In this document: piece after piece, positions 18,060-28,089 of the stretch
How the letters are laid out: each line of letters begins with the position of its first letter
How positions within the stretch are numbered: the stretch's first letter is position 1
DNA from: Flavobacterium terrigena
GTDB taxonomy: Bacteria; Bacteroidota; Bacteroidia; Flavobacteriales; Flavobacteriaceae
NCBI RefSeq assembly: GCF_900108955.1
Contig: NZ_FNYA01000002.1
Coordinates: forward strand, 558,001-622,000
Direction of reading: 5' to 3'
DNA length: 64,000 nt
Made by a program: the position numbers and the translations under genes
Notes under the pieces: generated by a model
The model's database searches: none
What the model was told of the DNA's origin: nothing
Seen by the model: only the letters and a program-made list of their open reading frames with translations

Positions 18060-18425
18060 ATGCAAAATTCTCAAATCGATTTTATACCAATTCTAATGCA
18101 AGTTGTGCTTGCTGTAGGGTTTGTTGCTGGAACTATTGCAATTTCTAACTTATTAGGTCCAAAAAGATCATCTGTAAACAAAGACAAAAGTTTCGAATGT
18201 GGAATTGAATCTGTTGGAAACGCACGTATTCCTTTTTCTGTAAAATACTTTTTAGTAGCTATTTTATTCGTTCTTTTTGACGTGGAAGTTATTTTCATGT
18301 ATCCTTGGGCCGTAAATTTTAAAGAAATGGGCGTTGATGGGTTGATTAAGATGAGTATCTTTATGATTTTATTACTAATTGGTTTCTTCTATGTAATTAA
18401 GAAGAAAGCATTAGTTTGGGAATAA
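18060..18425 (+). CDS. nuoA: NADH-quinone oxidoreductase subunit A
   Basis: A 121-residue membrane subunit of respiratory complex I with three hydrophobic segments (about 9-30, 61-82, 93-115). The family signature KDKSFECGIESVGNARIPFS in the loop after helix 1 and the segment ILFVLFDVEVIFMYPWA are clear. It helps to link the peripheral arm to the membrane arm near the quinone site. It is the first of 14 genes in the standard order A to N. Confidence 0.96.
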   Translation: MQNSQIDFIPILMQVVLAVGFVAGTIAISNLLGPKRSSVNKDKSFECGIESVGNARIPFSVKYFLVAILFVLFDVEVIFMYPWAVNFKEMGVDGLIKMSIFMILLLIGFFYVIKKKALVWE

Positions 18426-18438
18426 CAAATTGGAACGT

Positions 18439-18987
18439 ATGGAAAAGAATAAAGTAAATATGGTTGACGCTCCAGAAGGGCATGTTGGTGAAGGGTTCTT
18501 CGCAACGAAATTAGACCAAGTAGTTGGTTTAGCTCGTGCCAATTCATTATGGCCATTGCCGTTTGCCACTTCATGCTGTGGTATTGAATTTATGGCAACA
18601 ATGGCTTCACATTACGATTTAGCTCGTTTTGGTTCTGAACGTGTGAGTTTTTCTCCTCGTCAGGCGGATATGTTGTTAGTAATGGGGACAATCTCAAAAA
18701 AAATGGCGCCAATTTTACGTCAAGTTTACGAACAAATGTCAGAACCTCGTTGGGTTATTGCGGTTGGAGCTTGCGCTTCTTCAGGTGGTATTTTTGATAC
18801 GTATTCTGTTTTACAAGGAATTGACAAAGTAATTCCTGTAGACGTTTATGTACCAGGTTGCCCACCACGTCCGGAACAAATTGTTGATGGCGTGATGCAA
18901 TTACAAGAGTTAGTAAAAAGTGAATCTCAAAGAAGAAGACATTCTCCAGAATATAAGGAATTGTTAGCTTCATATAACATAGAATAA
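18439..18987 (+). CDS. nuoB: NADH-quinone oxidoreductase subunit B
   Basis: This subunit (about 182 residues) carries the terminal 4Fe-4S cluster N2, which passes electrons to quinone. The ligands are visible in ATSCCGIEFMA, GACASSGGIFD and VPGCPPRPEQI. The frame is open to a TTG at 18430, but the ATG at 18439 is the more likely start, 13 bases after nuoA. A further in-frame Met (MVDAPEGH) lies 7 codons in. Confidence 0.96.
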   Translation: MEKNKVNMVDAPEGHVGEGFFATKLDQVVGLARANSLWPLPFATSCCGIEFMATMASHYDLARFGSERVSFSPRQADMLLVMGTISKKMAPILRQVYEQMSEPRWVIAVGACASSGGIFDTYSVLQGIDKVIPVDVYVPGCPPRPEQIVDGVMQLQELVKSESQRRRHSPEYKELLASYNIE

Positions 18988-18989
18988 TA

Positions 18990-19517
18990 ATGGCTTTAGA
19001 ATCATTAGACATACAAAACAAATTGCAAGAAACTTTTGGTGAGCATGTAAAGTATTTCAGAACTGAATACGACATGTTTGTATTAGAAGCGAATGCAGAT
19101 GTAGTGTATAACGTAATAAAGTTTTTAAAAGAAGAGCCTTCTTTGAACTTTAATTTTCTTACTGACCTTTGTGGTGTACATTATCCAGATAGCGAAGTAA
19201 ACGAACAATTTTGTGTGGTGTATCATTTACACAATTGGTACGAAAACAAAAGAATTAGAGTAAAAACATTTTTAAACGGAACAACTCCAGAAATAAAATC
19301 TGTAACTTCATTATATAATTGTGCAGATTGGATGGAAAGAGAAACTTTCGATTTCTACGGAATCATTTTCAAAGGGCATCCAAATTTAGTTCGTATTTTA
19401 AATATGGACGAAATGGTATCTTTCCCAATGAGAAAAGAATTCCCATTGGAAGATTCAGGAAGAACAGACAAAGACGACCGTTTCTTTGGCAGAACCGTTA
19501 ATAATTCAGCAATTTAA
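18990..19517 (+). CDS. nuoC: NADH-quinone oxidoreductase subunit C
   Basis: A 175-residue peripheral-arm subunit (30 kDa subunit family). The signature ETFDFYGIIFKGHPNLVRILN (about 113-133) followed by FPMRKEFPLED is clear. It is separate from NuoD here, unlike the fused NuoCD of E. coli. It starts 2 bases after the nuoB stop. Confidence 0.95.
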   Translation: MALESLDIQNKLQETFGEHVKYFRTEYDMFVLEANADVVYNVIKFLKEEPSLNFNFLTDLCGVHYPDSEVNEQFCVVYHLHNWYENKRIRVKTFLNGTTPEIKSVTSLYNCADWMERETFDFYGIIFKGHPNLVRILNMDEMVSFPMRKEFPLEDSGRTDKDDRFFGRTVNNSAI

Positions 19518-19518
19518 C

Positions 19519-20757
19519 ATGGGAAACGTAGTACTACCTGCAGATCACAGATATTATAAATATATCGAAGAACGTCACAATGAAGACGGAAGTGAATTAG
19601 CAATTTTAAACTTAGGACCAACTCACCCTGCCACTCACGGAATTTTTCAAAACATCTTATTAATGGATGGAGAAAGAATTTTAGATGCAGAACCTACAAT
19701 TGGTTACATTCATAGAGCATTTGAGAAAATCGCGGAAAATCGCCCATTTTATCAAATTACACCGCTTACAGACCGAATGAATTATTGTTCATCGCCAATC
19801 AATAACATGGCTTGGTGGATGACTTTAGAAAAATTATTAGATATCGAAGTTCCAAAACGCGCACAATATTTACGTGTTATCGTAATGGAATTAGCTCGTA
19901 TTACCGACCATTTAATTTGTAACTCTATTTTAGGAGTAGATACTGGTGCATATACAGGTTTCCTTTATGTATTTCAATTCCGTGAAAAGGTTTATGAAAT
20001 TTACGAAGAAATTTGTGGTGCTCGTTTAACAACAAATATGGGAAGAATTGGTGGTTTCGAAAGAGATTGGACACCAAAAGCATTTGAATTACTAGATGTA
20101 TTTTTAAAAGATTTCCCAGTTGCTTGGAAAGAATTTGAAGATTTATTTACAAGAAATAGAATTTTTATAGACAGAACAGTTAACGTAGGACCAATTACAG
20201 CTGAACAAGCTATGTCTTACGGATTTACAGGCCCGAACTTAAGAGCGGCTGGTGTAGATTATGACGTTCGTGTGGCACAACCATACTCTTCTTACGAAGA
20301 TTTCGAATTTAATATTCCTGTTGGAAAATCAGGTGATACTTACGACAGATTCTGTGTAAGAAACGCTGAAGTTTGGGAAAGTTTAAGCATTATCCGTCAG
20401 GCTTTAGATAAAATGCCAGAAGGAAATGTATATCACGCAGATGTTCCAGATTATTACCTTCCTCCAAAAGAAGATGTATACCATAATATGGAAGCCTTAA
20501 TTTATCACTTTAAAATTGTAATGGGTGAAGTTCCTGTTCCAGTTGCTGAAGTTTATCATCCTGTTGAAGGTGGTAATGGTGAATTAGGATTCTATTTAAT
20601 TACAGACGGAAGTAGAACTCCATATAGATTACATTTCAGAAGACCAAGTTTTATATATTATCAAGCATATCCTGAAATGATTAAAGGTTCAATGTTGTCA
20701 GATGCCATTGTAATCTTATCAAGTTTAAATGTAATTGCTGGCGAATTAGACGCTTAA
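19519..20757 (+). CDS. nuoD: NADH-quinone oxidoreductase subunit D
   Basis: A 412-residue subunit (49 kDa family) that forms the quinone cavity with NuoB. The LNLGPTHPATHGIF stretch (with the quinone-contact His) and the later GxxRGxxR-equivalent GGFERDWTP region are present, as are EVYHPVEGGNGELGFYL and RLHFRRPSF near the C-terminus. The ATG at 19519 follows the nuoC stop by one base; an upstream GTG-type extension to 19486 would overlap nuoC and is not needed. Confidence 0.95.
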   Translation: MGNVVLPADHRYYKYIEERHNEDGSELAILNLGPTHPATHGIFQNILLMDGERILDAEPTIGYIHRAFEKIAENRPFYQITPLTDRMNYCSSPINNMAWWMTLEKLLDIEVPKRAQYLRVIVMELARITDHLICNSILGVDTGAYTGFLYVFQFREKVYEIYEEICGARLTTNMGRIGGFERDWTPKAFELLDVFLKDFPVAWKEFEDLFTRNRIFIDRTVNVGPITAEQAMSYGFTGPNLRAAGVDYDVRVAQPYSSYEDFEFNIPVGKSGDTYDRFCVRNAEVWESLSIIRQALDKMPEGNVYHADVPDYYLPPKEDVYHNMEALIYHFKIVMGEVPVPVAEVYHPVEGGNGELGFYLITDGSRTPYRLHFRRPSFIYYQAYPEMIKGSMLSDAIVILSSLNVIAGELDA

Positions 20758-20814
20758 TAAAATTATAAATGATGAGTTTTAAAATCTTAAAATTCAAAAT
20801 TTAAAATAAGACAA

Positions 20815-21345
20815 ATGGAAATATCAAATATCAAACAAGAGATAAACATAACTGAAGCGTTAATGACTCGTATTAACGAATTAATCAGTCATTATCCTAC
20901 AGATAAAAAGAAATCGGCATTAATACCCGTTTTACATGAAGTACAAGATGCTCATGACAATTGGTTAAGTGTAGAACTTCAACAAAAAGTAGCAGAAATT
21001 TTAGAAATTCTTCCAATCGAAGTGTATGAAGTAGTAACTTTCTATACAATGTTTAACACAAAACCTGTGGCTAAATATATGTTCGAATTTTGCAGAACAT
21101 CTTGTTGTGTCACTCGTGGTGTAGAAGATTTAATGGATTACGCTTGTTCTAAATTGGGCGTGAAAGAAGGAGAAATTACTTCAGACGGCATGTTTCAAGT
21201 GGTTGGTGTAGAATGTTTAGGTGCTTGTGGATATGCTCCAATGTTACAATTAGGTGATTTTTATCACGAAAAACTTTCTAAGGAATCTTTCGATAATTTA
21301 ATCGAAGATTGCAAAGCAGAAAAAATAACTTTACACGATAAATAA
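20815..21345 (+). CDS. nuoE: NADH-quinone oxidoreductase subunit E
   Basis: A 176-residue subunit (24 kDa family) of the NADH-oxidising module with a thioredoxin-like fold holding one 2Fe-2S cluster (N1a). The ligands fit CRTSCC (Cys-x4-Cys) near 93-98 and ECLGAC near 134-139. A 57-base spacer, the second longest in the operon after that before nuoA, separates it from nuoD. Confidence 0.95.
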   Translation: MEISNIKQEINITEALMTRINELISHYPTDKKKSALIPVLHEVQDAHDNWLSVELQQKVAEILEILPIEVYEVVTFYTMFNTKPVAKYMFEFCRTSCCVTRGVEDLMDYACSKLGVKEGEITSDGMFQVVGVECLGACGYAPMLQLGDFYHEKLSKESFDNLIEDCKAEKITLHDK

Positions 21346-21349
21346 TATC

Positions 21350-22714
21350 ATGGGAAAGAAAATATTATTAGACAAAATAAATATTCCAGGAATAAAAACC
21401 TATGAGGTTTACCGTGAAAATGGCGGATATAAATCAGTGGAAAAAGCATTAACTATGCAACCAGACGATATTACTGAAGAAGTAAAAGCTTCAGGACTTC
21501 GTGGTCGTGGTGGTGCCGGTTTCCCAGTAGGAATGAAATGGAGTTTTATCGATAAGAAATCTGGAAAACCGCGTCATTTAGTTTGTAATGCAGACGAATC
21601 TGAACCGGGTACTTTCAAAGACCGATATTTAATGGAATTTATTCCTCACCTTTTAATTGAAGGAATGATTACTTCAAGTTTCGCACTTGGCGCTAATCTT
21701 TCTTACATATATATTAGAGGTGAATATATGTGGGTTTACAAAATTTTAGAAAAAGCCATTAAAGAAGCTTATGCTGCTGGTTGGTTAGGAAAAAATATTA
21801 AAGGTTCTGGTTTCGATTTAGATTTATACGTTCATGTTGGTGCAGGAGCTTATATCTGTGGAGAAGAAACTGCTTTAATTGAATCTTTAGAAGGTAAAAG
21901 AGGAAATCCTCGTATCAAACCACCGTTTCCTGCAATTTCAGGATTATGGGCTAACCCAACTGTGGTAAATAATGTAGAATCAATTGCTGCTGTGCCTTGG
22001 ATTGTAATGAATTCTGGTGCCGAATATGCAAAAATTGGTTTAGAAAGATCTACAGGCACCAAATTAATTTCTGCTTCTGGACATATTAAAAATCCAGGTG
22101 TGTACGAAATTGAAATGGGAATTACAGTAGAAGAATTTATGACTTCTGACGAATACTGTGGCGGTATGATTGACGACAGACCTTTAAAGGCTTTAGTTCC
22201 TGGAGGTTCATCTGTGCCAATTTTACCAGCACATTTAATATACAAAACTGCTGCTGGAACTGATAGATTGATGACTTACGAATCATTATCAGATGGAGGT
22301 TTCGCAACAGGTTCGATGTTAGGTTCTGGAGGTTTCATCGTTTATAATGATACATCTTGTATTGTTAGAAACACTTGGAATTTCTCACGTTTCTACCACC
22401 ATGAAAGTTGCGGACAATGTACTCCATGTCGTGAAGGAACTGGTTGGTTAGAAAAAATCTTATGGAGAATTGAAAACGGTCAAGGTCGTGAAGAAGATAT
22501 CGACTTATTATGGAACATTCAATCTAAAATTGAAGGAAACACTATTTGCCCGTTAGGTGATGCTGCTTCTTGGCCAGTAGCTGCTGCTATTCGTCACTTC
22601 AGAGAAGAATTTGAATACCACGTAAGATTCCCAGAAAAAATTAAAGATAGAAACCATTTTGTTGCTGAACCTTTTTCGAAAGTGCAACACTTAGTAAGCA
22701 AACAAACTGTTTAA
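21350..22714 (+). CDS. nuoF: NADH-quinone oxidoreductase subunit F
   Basis: A 454-residue flavoprotein subunit (51 kDa family) that oxidises NADH with FMN and passes electrons to cluster N3. Visible are LRGRGGAGFPVGMKW (NADH/FMN), GAGAYICGEETALIESLEG (FMN), and the N3 ligands CGQCTPCREG with the later Cys in NTICPLGDAA. The length is normal. It follows nuoE by 4 bases. Confidence 0.96.
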   Translation: MGKKILLDKINIPGIKTYEVYRENGGYKSVEKALTMQPDDITEEVKASGLRGRGGAGFPVGMKWSFIDKKSGKPRHLVCNADESEPGTFKDRYLMEFIPHLLIEGMITSSFALGANLSYIYIRGEYMWVYKILEKAIKEAYAAGWLGKNIKGSGFDLDLYVHVGAGAYICGEETALIESLEGKRGNPRIKPPFPAISGLWANPTVVNNVESIAAVPWIVMNSGAEYAKIGLERSTGTKLISASGHIKNPGVYEIEMGITVEEFMTSDEYCGGMIDDRPLKALVPGGSSVPILPAHLIYKTAAGTDRLMTYESLSDGGFATGSMLGSGGFIVYNDTSCIVRNTWNFSRFYHHESCGQCTPCREGTGWLEKILWRIENGQGREEDIDLLWNIQSKIEGNTICPLGDAASWPVAAAIRHFREEFEYHVRFPEKIKDRNHFVAEPFSKVQHLVSKQTV

Positions 22715-22765
22715 ATAGAAATATTACATAAAAAGATTCCCTAAAGAATCAAACTAAATAAAAAA

Positions 22766-23785
22766 ATGAAAGTAACCATAGACGGACAAAGCGTTGAAGT
22801 AGAACCAGGAACAACAATCCTGCAAGCTGCGCGTATGATTGGAGGAGATTTAGTGCCACCAGCCATGTGTTATTATTCTAAATTAAAAGGAAGCGGTGGA
22901 AAATGTCGTTGCTGTTTAGTCGAAGTGGCTAAAGGTAGCGAAGCCGATCCAAGACCAATGCCAAAATTAATGGCTTCATGCGTTACAGGATGTATGGATG
23001 GTATGGAAGTGAATAGTAAAAATTCTGATAGAGTAACTGAAGCAAGAAAATCAGTAACAGAATTTTTATTAATCAACCACCCTTTAGATTGTCCAGTTTG
23101 TGATCAAGCCGGAGAATGTGATTTACAAAATTTAAGTTTCGAACACGGAAAATCAGAAACACGTTTCATTGAAGAAAAAAGAACTTTCGAACCAGAAAAT
23201 ATTGGAGACAAAATTCAATTACATATGAACCGTTGTATTTTATGTCAACGTTGTACTACTTTAGCTGACCAATTAACAGATAAAAGAGTTCACGGAGTTT
23301 TAAACCGTGGAGATCATGCGCAAATTTCAACTTGTGTTTCTGCAGCAATTGACAATGAATTTTCTGGAAATATGATTGATGTTTGTCCAGTTGGAGCTTT
23401 AACAGACAAAACTTTCCGTTTCAAAAGTAGAGTTTGGTTTAACAAACCTTTCAATGCTCATAGAGAATGTACAACTTGTTGTGGAAAAACTACTGTTTGG
23501 ATGTTTGGAAACGAAATTCAAAGAGTTACTGGTAGAAAAGATCAATATGGTGAAGTAGAAGAATTCATTTGCAATACCTGTCGTTTCGATAAAAAAGAAG
23601 TGTCAGATTGGACAATTGAAGGTCCGAAAAAATTCGATAAAGATTCGGTTATCAACCAAAATAATTACACTCGTACTTTAGAGAAAGTAATTATCGATAC
23701 AGAGAAAAACATACTTTTAGGTCGTGATGAAGATCGTGTGAAAATTAGTATGTCAGGTGTTCCATTAAAAAATTCTGAAAAATAA
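22766..23785 (+). CDS. nuoG: NADH-quinone oxidoreductase subunit G, short form without molybdopterin-type domain
   Basis: At 339 residues this is about a third to a half of the usual NuoG (roughly 600-900). It keeps the N-terminal ferredoxin-like 2Fe-2S domain (Cys near 35, then GGKCRCCLVEV and SCVTGC), the His-ligated cluster segment NHPLDCPVCDQAGECDLQ, and the 4Fe-4S segment RCILCQRCTTL with VCPVGAL. A short piece CTTCCGKTTVW...FICNTC (about 229-275) is the remnant of the molybdopterin-oxidoreductase cluster domain; its Cys spacing is not the standard Cys-x2-Cys-x3-Cys. Short NuoG proteins are, from memory, usual in Flavobacteriaceae, so it is probably functional. Its stop shares a base with the nuoH ATG. 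Confidence 0.93.
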   Translation: MKVTIDGQSVEVEPGTTILQAARMIGGDLVPPAMCYYSKLKGSGGKCRCCLVEVAKGSEADPRPMPKLMASCVTGCMDGMEVNSKNSDRVTEARKSVTEFLLINHPLDCPVCDQAGECDLQNLSFEHGKSETRFIEEKRTFEPENIGDKIQLHMNRCILCQRCTTLADQLTDKRVHGVLNRGDHAQISTCVSAAIDNEFSGNMIDVCPVGALTDKTFRFKSRVWFNKPFNAHRECTTCCGKTTVWMFGNEIQRVTGRKDQYGEVEEFICNTCRFDKKEVSDWTIEGPKKFDKDSVINQNNYTRTLEKVIIDTEKNILLGRDEDRVKISMSGVPLKNSEK

Positions 23786-24816
23786 TGGATAGTGCATTTA
23801 TCATAGAAAAAAGCGTTGTAATTGTTGCTGTTTTTGCATTAACAATGTTTATGGCCATGTATTCTACTTGGGCTGAACGTAAAGTTGCCGCATTTTTACA
23901 AGACCGTGTTGGACCAAACCGTGCAGGTTGGGGTGGATTATTACAACCACTTGCCGATGGAGCCAAATTATTTACAAAAGAAGAATTTTTCCCAAATACA
24001 CCAAATAGATTTCTATTTATTTTAGGTCCAGCCATTGCCATGAGTACCGCATTAATTACGAGTGCTGTTATTCCGTGGGGAGATAAAATTCACGTTTTCG
24101 GAAGAGATGTAGTCCTTCAAGCAACAGATATTGATGTATCAATTTTGTATGTTTTTGGCGTATTATCAATTGGAGTTTACGGAATTATGATTGGTGCTTG
24201 GGCATCAAACAACAAATATTCATTAATGTCTGCCGTTCGTGCTTCTTCTCAAATGATTTCTTATGAAGTTGCGATGGGATTAGCAATCATTTCAATCTTA
24301 ATGATGTCGGGTTCTTTATCTTTAAAAGATATTACAGAAATGCAAACAACTGGTGGTTGGAATGTTTTATATCAACCATTAGCTTTTATAATTTTCTTAA
24401 TTTGTTCGTTTGCAGAAACAAATAGAACACCCTTCGATTTAGCAGAATGTGAATCAGAATTAATTGGTGGATATCATACTGAATACTCCTCTATGAAAAT
24501 GGGATTCTATTTATTTGCTGAATATGCGAATATGTTTATATCTGCAACAATCATTTCAGTTATTTTCTTTGGTGGTTACCACTTCCCTTTTATGGCAGAA
24601 TGTAAAGAAGCAATTGGAATGAATTTAACAGCATTAATTGGTTTCTTAGCTTTATTTGCAAAAATATGTTTCTTCATCTTTTTCTACATGTGGGTAAGAT
24701 GGACGATTCCACGTTTCAGATATGATCAATTGATGCATTTAGGTTGGAAAATATTAATTCCGTTAGCTGTTATCAATATTATAGTAACAGGAATTGTAAT
24801 GGTTTTATTTAATTAA
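23785..24816 (+). CDS. nuoH: NADH-quinone oxidoreductase subunit H
   Basis: A 343-residue membrane subunit with about eight hydrophobic helices at the junction of the two arms. Signatures: TWAERKVAAFLQDRVGPNRA near 28-47 and FAETNRTPFDLAECESELI near 209-227, which line the quinone channel. Its ATG overlaps the nuoG stop by one base (TAATG), a sign of coupling. Confidence 0.96.
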   Translation: MDSAFIIEKSVVIVAVFALTMFMAMYSTWAERKVAAFLQDRVGPNRAGWGGLLQPLADGAKLFTKEEFFPNTPNRFLFILGPAIAMSTALITSAVIPWGDKIHVFGRDVVLQATDIDVSILYVFGVLSIGVYGIMIGAWASNNKYSLMSAVRASSQMISYEVAMGLAIISILMMSGSLSLKDITEMQTTGGWNVLYQPLAFIIFLICSFAETNRTPFDLAECESELIGGYHTEYSSMKMGFYLFAEYANMFISATIISVIFFGGYHFPFMAECKEAIGMNLTALIGFLALFAKICFFIFFYMWVRWTIPRFRYDQLMHLGWKILIPLAVINIIVTGIVMVLFN

Positions 24817-24823
24817 TAAGAAA

Positions 24824-25369
24824 ATGTCAGTACAACAAATATCATTATCAGGAAGAAAAATTGAAGTTTCCAACAAGGAAATGACATTTTTAGAACGAAT
24901 TTACGTTTGGACAATTCTGAAAGGTTTATGGACCACTTTAAAACATTTGTTTAGAAGAAAAGTGACCATTAAATACCCTGAAGAAGTACGTGCAATGAGT
25001 CCAATAGCTCGTTTACAACATATGTTAATGCGCGACGACCAAGGAAGAGAAAGATGTACCGCTTGCGGATTATGTGCTTTATCTTGCCCAGCCGAAGCTA
25101 TTACTATGAAAGCTGGCGAAAGAAAACCAGAAGAAAAACACTTATATAGAGAAGAAAAATACGCAGAGATTTATGAAATAAATATGTTGCGTTGTATTTT
25201 CTGTGGTTTATGTGAAGAAGCTTGTCCAAAAGAAGCGATTTACTTAACGACTTCTAAAAAAATTGTGAAATCGGGTTATGAAAGAGATGAATTTATCTAC
25301 GGGAAAGACAAATTGGTTATGCCTTTAGACATGGCAATTAAAAACACCCAATCTAATACAGCAAATTAA
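24824..25369 (+). CDS. nuoI: NADH-quinone oxidoreductase subunit I
   Basis: A 181-residue ferredoxin-type subunit with clusters N6a and N6b. Two Cys-x2-Cys-x2-Cys-x3-Cys-Pro motifs are seen: CTACGLCALSCP (about 80-91) and CIFCGLCEEACP (about 124-135). It follows nuoH by 7 bases. Confidence 0.96.
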   Translation: MSVQQISLSGRKIEVSNKEMTFLERIYVWTILKGLWTTLKHLFRRKVTIKYPEEVRAMSPIARLQHMLMRDDQGRERCTACGLCALSCPAEAITMKAGERKPEEKHLYREEKYAEIYEINMLRCIFCGLCEEACPKEAIYLTTSKKIVKSGYERDEFIYGKDKLVMPLDMAIKNTQSNTAN

Positions 25370-25371
25370 TT

Positions 25372-25875
25372 ATGTTAGAAATAGTTTTTTATATATTATC
25401 AGCCATCACATTAGGAACTGCTTTTTTAACTGTTATTAGCAAAAACGCAATTCATAGTGCTATTTATTTAGTGATTTGCTTTTTCTCATTAGCAGGTCAT
25501 TACTTAATGTTCAACGCGCAATTTTTAGCTATCGTTCATATTATTGTTTATGCTGGAGCCATTATGGTATTGTTATTATTTACCTTAATGTTAATGAATT
25601 TAGACAAGGAAGACGAGACTTCAAAACCACTATTAGCCAAATTTTCTGCAGTTTTTTCAGCTGGAATTTTAGGTTTAGTATTAATTGCCGCTTTACGTAA
25701 AGCACAACCAGAAAACATCGAATATGTAAATTCTGGAGTTGATTATCAATCTATCAAAGTATTAGGGAAAGTTTTATTAAACGAATACCAAGTTCCTTTC
25801 GAATTTGCGTCGATATTACTTTTAGTTTCTATGATTGGTGCAGTTTTAATTTCTAAAAAAGAAGAAAAAATATAA
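25372..25875 (+). CDS. nuoJ: NADH-quinone oxidoreductase subunit J
   Basis: A 167-residue subunit with five hydrophobic helices. The third contains [15 protein letters not shown], the pi-bulge helix that links quinone reduction to the membrane arm. The C-terminal helix ends before a lysine-rich tail. It starts 2 bases after nuoI. Confidence 0.94.
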   Translation: MLEIVFYILSAITLGTAFLTVISKNAIHSAIYLVICFFSLAGHYLMFNAQFLAIVHIIVYAGAIMVLLLFTLMLMNLDKEDETSKPLLAKFSAVFSAGILGLVLIAALRKAQPENIEYVNSGVDYQSIKVLGKVLLNEYQVPFEFASILLLVSMIGAVLISKKEEKI

Positions 25876-25877
25876 TT

Positions 25878-26195
25878 ATGAATATTTTAGAACACGTTGG
25901 TATTGAAAACTACCTTACGCTTTCAGCTTTGCTGTTTTGTATTGGTGCGTTTGGTCTTTTATACAGAAGAAATGCCATAATCATGTTTATGTCTATTGAA
26001 ATTATGCTAAATGCCGTAAACTTACTTTTAGTTGCTTTTTCTTCTTATCATGAAGATCCATCAGGGCAAGTTTTTGTTTTTTTTACAATGGCAGTTGCCG
26101 CTGCAGAAGTTGCAGTAGGTTTAGCCATATTAGTTTCGGTATTTAGAAATATTGGAAATATTGACATCGATAATTTAAAAAATCTAAAAGGATAA
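25878..26195 (+). CDS. nuoK: NADH-quinone oxidoreductase subunit K
   Basis: A 105-residue subunit with three helices. The conserved [17 protein letters not shown] segment and the second-helix/third-helix glutamates (in MSIEIML and [11 protein letters not shown]) that form part of the proton path are present. The length is typical. It starts 2 bases after nuoJ. Confidence 0.95.
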   Translation: MNILEHVGIENYLTLSALLFCIGAFGLLYRRNAIIMFMSIEIMLNAVNLLLVAFSSYHEDPSGQVFVFFTMAVAAAEVAVGLAILVSVFRNIGNIDIDNLKNLKG

Positions 26196-26202
26196 TTCTG
26201 AA

Positions 26203-28089
26203 ATGAATACTACTATATTACTCTTATTATTTGCGCCACTTGTTGGTTTTTTAACTACGCTTTTCTTCGGGAAAACATTAGGAAAAACAGTTTCTGGTGC
26301 AATTGGAACAACTACTGTTGTTTTATCATTTTTATGTACACTTTGTTTATTTTCTCAAGTTAACGCTGACGGAAAAGCGATTACTTTTCATTTAGCTGAT
26401 TGGTTTTCAATTGGAAGTATTAAAGTAAACTTCTCATTCTTATTCGATCAATTATCAGTTTTATGGTTATTGTTCGTAACAGGAATTGGATCTTTAATTC
26501 ACTTATACTCTATCAGCTATATGCATGAAGACGAAAATATGCACAAATTTTTCTCTTATTTAAATTTGTTCGTATTCTTCATGATTACTTTAGTTGCTGG
26601 AAGTAACCTATTAATTATGTTCATTGGTTGGGAAGGCGTTGGATTATGTTCTTACTTATTAATCGGATTTTGGTATAAAAACCAAGACTATAATGATGCA
26701 GCGAAAAAAGCTTTCATTATGAACCGTATTGGAGATTTAGGTTTCTTAATTGGAATTTTCATCTTAGGTCATTTATTTGGTACTTTAGATTTCTTAGAAA
26801 TAAAAGCGTTATTAGGAAAAGATGTGATCTCTCCTAGCCTATTATCAATCGCAGCTTTATGTTTATTCATTGGAGCTTGTGGTAAATCGGCACAATTACC
26901 TTTAGCAACTTGGCTACCAGACGCAATGGCTGGACCAACACCTGTTTCTGCATTAATTCACGCAGCAACGATGGTAACAGCTGGTATTTTTATGGTAACA
27001 AGAATGAATTTCTTATTCGACTTAACACCAGAAATTCAAAACGTAATTGCTATTGTTGGTGCTATCACTGCAATTGTAGCGGCATCAATTGGTTTAGTTC
27101 AAAACGATATTAAAAAAGTATTAGCTTATTCTACAGTTTCGCAATTAGGATTAATGTTTTTAGCATTAGGTTTAGGTGCGTATGAAGTAGCGGTTTTCCA
27201 CGTAATTACTCACGCTTTCTTTAAAGCATGTTTATTCTTAGGTTCAGGTTCTGTAATTCATGCGTTACATGGAGAACAAGACATGAGAAATATGGGTGGT
27301 TTAAGAAAAGTGATGCCAATTACTTTCTGGACGATGATGATTTCTACATTAGCGATTTCAGGAATTTTCCCATTCTCTGGATTCTGGTCTAAAGACGAAA
27401 TTTTAATGACAGCTTTCCACGGAAATATTCCTTTATGGATTATCGGCTCGATTGCTTCTATTATGACAGCATTTTACATGTTCCGTTTGATGTATTTAAC
27501 TTTCTTCAACGACTTTAGAGGAACAGAAGAACAAAAACATCATTTACATGAAAGTCCAGCTTTAATCACTATTCCATTAGTAATTTTAGCAACATTAGCT
27601 GCAATTGGTGGAGCAATTAGCTTACCAGGAAACAGTTGGTTAAATCATTATTTAGCTCCATTATTTGCTCATAAAGCTCATGGAGAACACCATTTAGACG
27701 GTCAAGCCTATATGTTAATGGCAATTGCAACAGTTGGAGCTTTAGTCGGAATTGGTATTGCATATTCAAAGTATCTTAAGAAAAAAGAAATTCCAGTTGC
27801 AGATTCAGAAATACAAGGCGTTCACAAAGTTTTATCTAACAAATATTATTTAGATGAAATTTATATGGCAACAATTGTGAAACCAATCTATATGATTTCA
27901 AGTTTTGCTAAAAAATATGTGGAGAAATTCATTTCAAAAGCAGTTATTGGTTTAGGTGGTGCAACTTATGCATTATCTATAAAAGGGAAGAAAATTCAAA
28001 ATGGTAATATTGGTGTGTATTTATTCGCATTCATATTCGGAATGGTTGGGTTTTTAGTTTATGTATTTATAATTCGAGATTTAAAATAA
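26203..28089 (+). CDS. nuoL: NADH-quinone oxidoreductase subunit L
   Basis: A 628-residue antiporter-like proton-pumping subunit. The core carries FIGWEGVGLCSYLLIGFW (key Glu near 144), LPDAMAGPTPVSALIHAATMVTAG (about 237-260, written in two parts in the protein), and the long lateral helix toward the C-terminus, which ends with a final transmembrane anchor. The length fits the family (about 610-640). Confidence 0.96.
   Translation: MNTTILLLLFAPLVGFLTTLFFGKTLGKTVSGAIGTTTVVLSFLCTLCLFSQVNADGKAITFHLADWFSIGSIKVNFSFLFDQLSVLWLLFVTGIGSLIHLYSISYMHEDENMHKFFSYLNLFVFFMITLVAGSNLLIMFIGWEGVGLCSYLLIGFWYKNQDYNDAAKKAFIMNRIGDLGFLIGIFILGHLFGTLDFLEIKALLGKDVISPSLLSIAALCLFIGACGKSAQLPLATWLPDAMAGPTPVSALIHAATMVTAGIFMVTRMNFLFDLTPEIQNVIAIVGAITAIVAASIGLVQNDIKKVLAYSTVSQLGLMFLALGLGAYEVAVFHVITHAFFKACLFLGSGSVIHALHGEQDMRNMGGLRKVMPITFWTMMISTLAISGIFPFSGFWSKDEILMTAFHGNIPLWIIGSIASIMTAFYMFRLMYLTFFNDFRGTEEQKHHLHESPALITIPLVILATLAAIGGAISLPGNSWLNHYLAPLFAHKAHGEHHLDGQAYMLMAIATVGALVGIGIAYSKYLKKKEIPVADSEIQGVHKVLSNKYYLDEIYMATIVKPIYMISSFAKKYVEKFISKAVIGLGGATYALSIKGKKIQNGNIGVYLFAFIFGMVGFLVYVFIIRDLK

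Noticed and set aside
22873..23076. Antisense open frames inside nuo genes (for example opposite nuoG and nuoF)
   Set aside because: They lie wholly inside well-supported genes, have no own start signals and no recognisable protein features.
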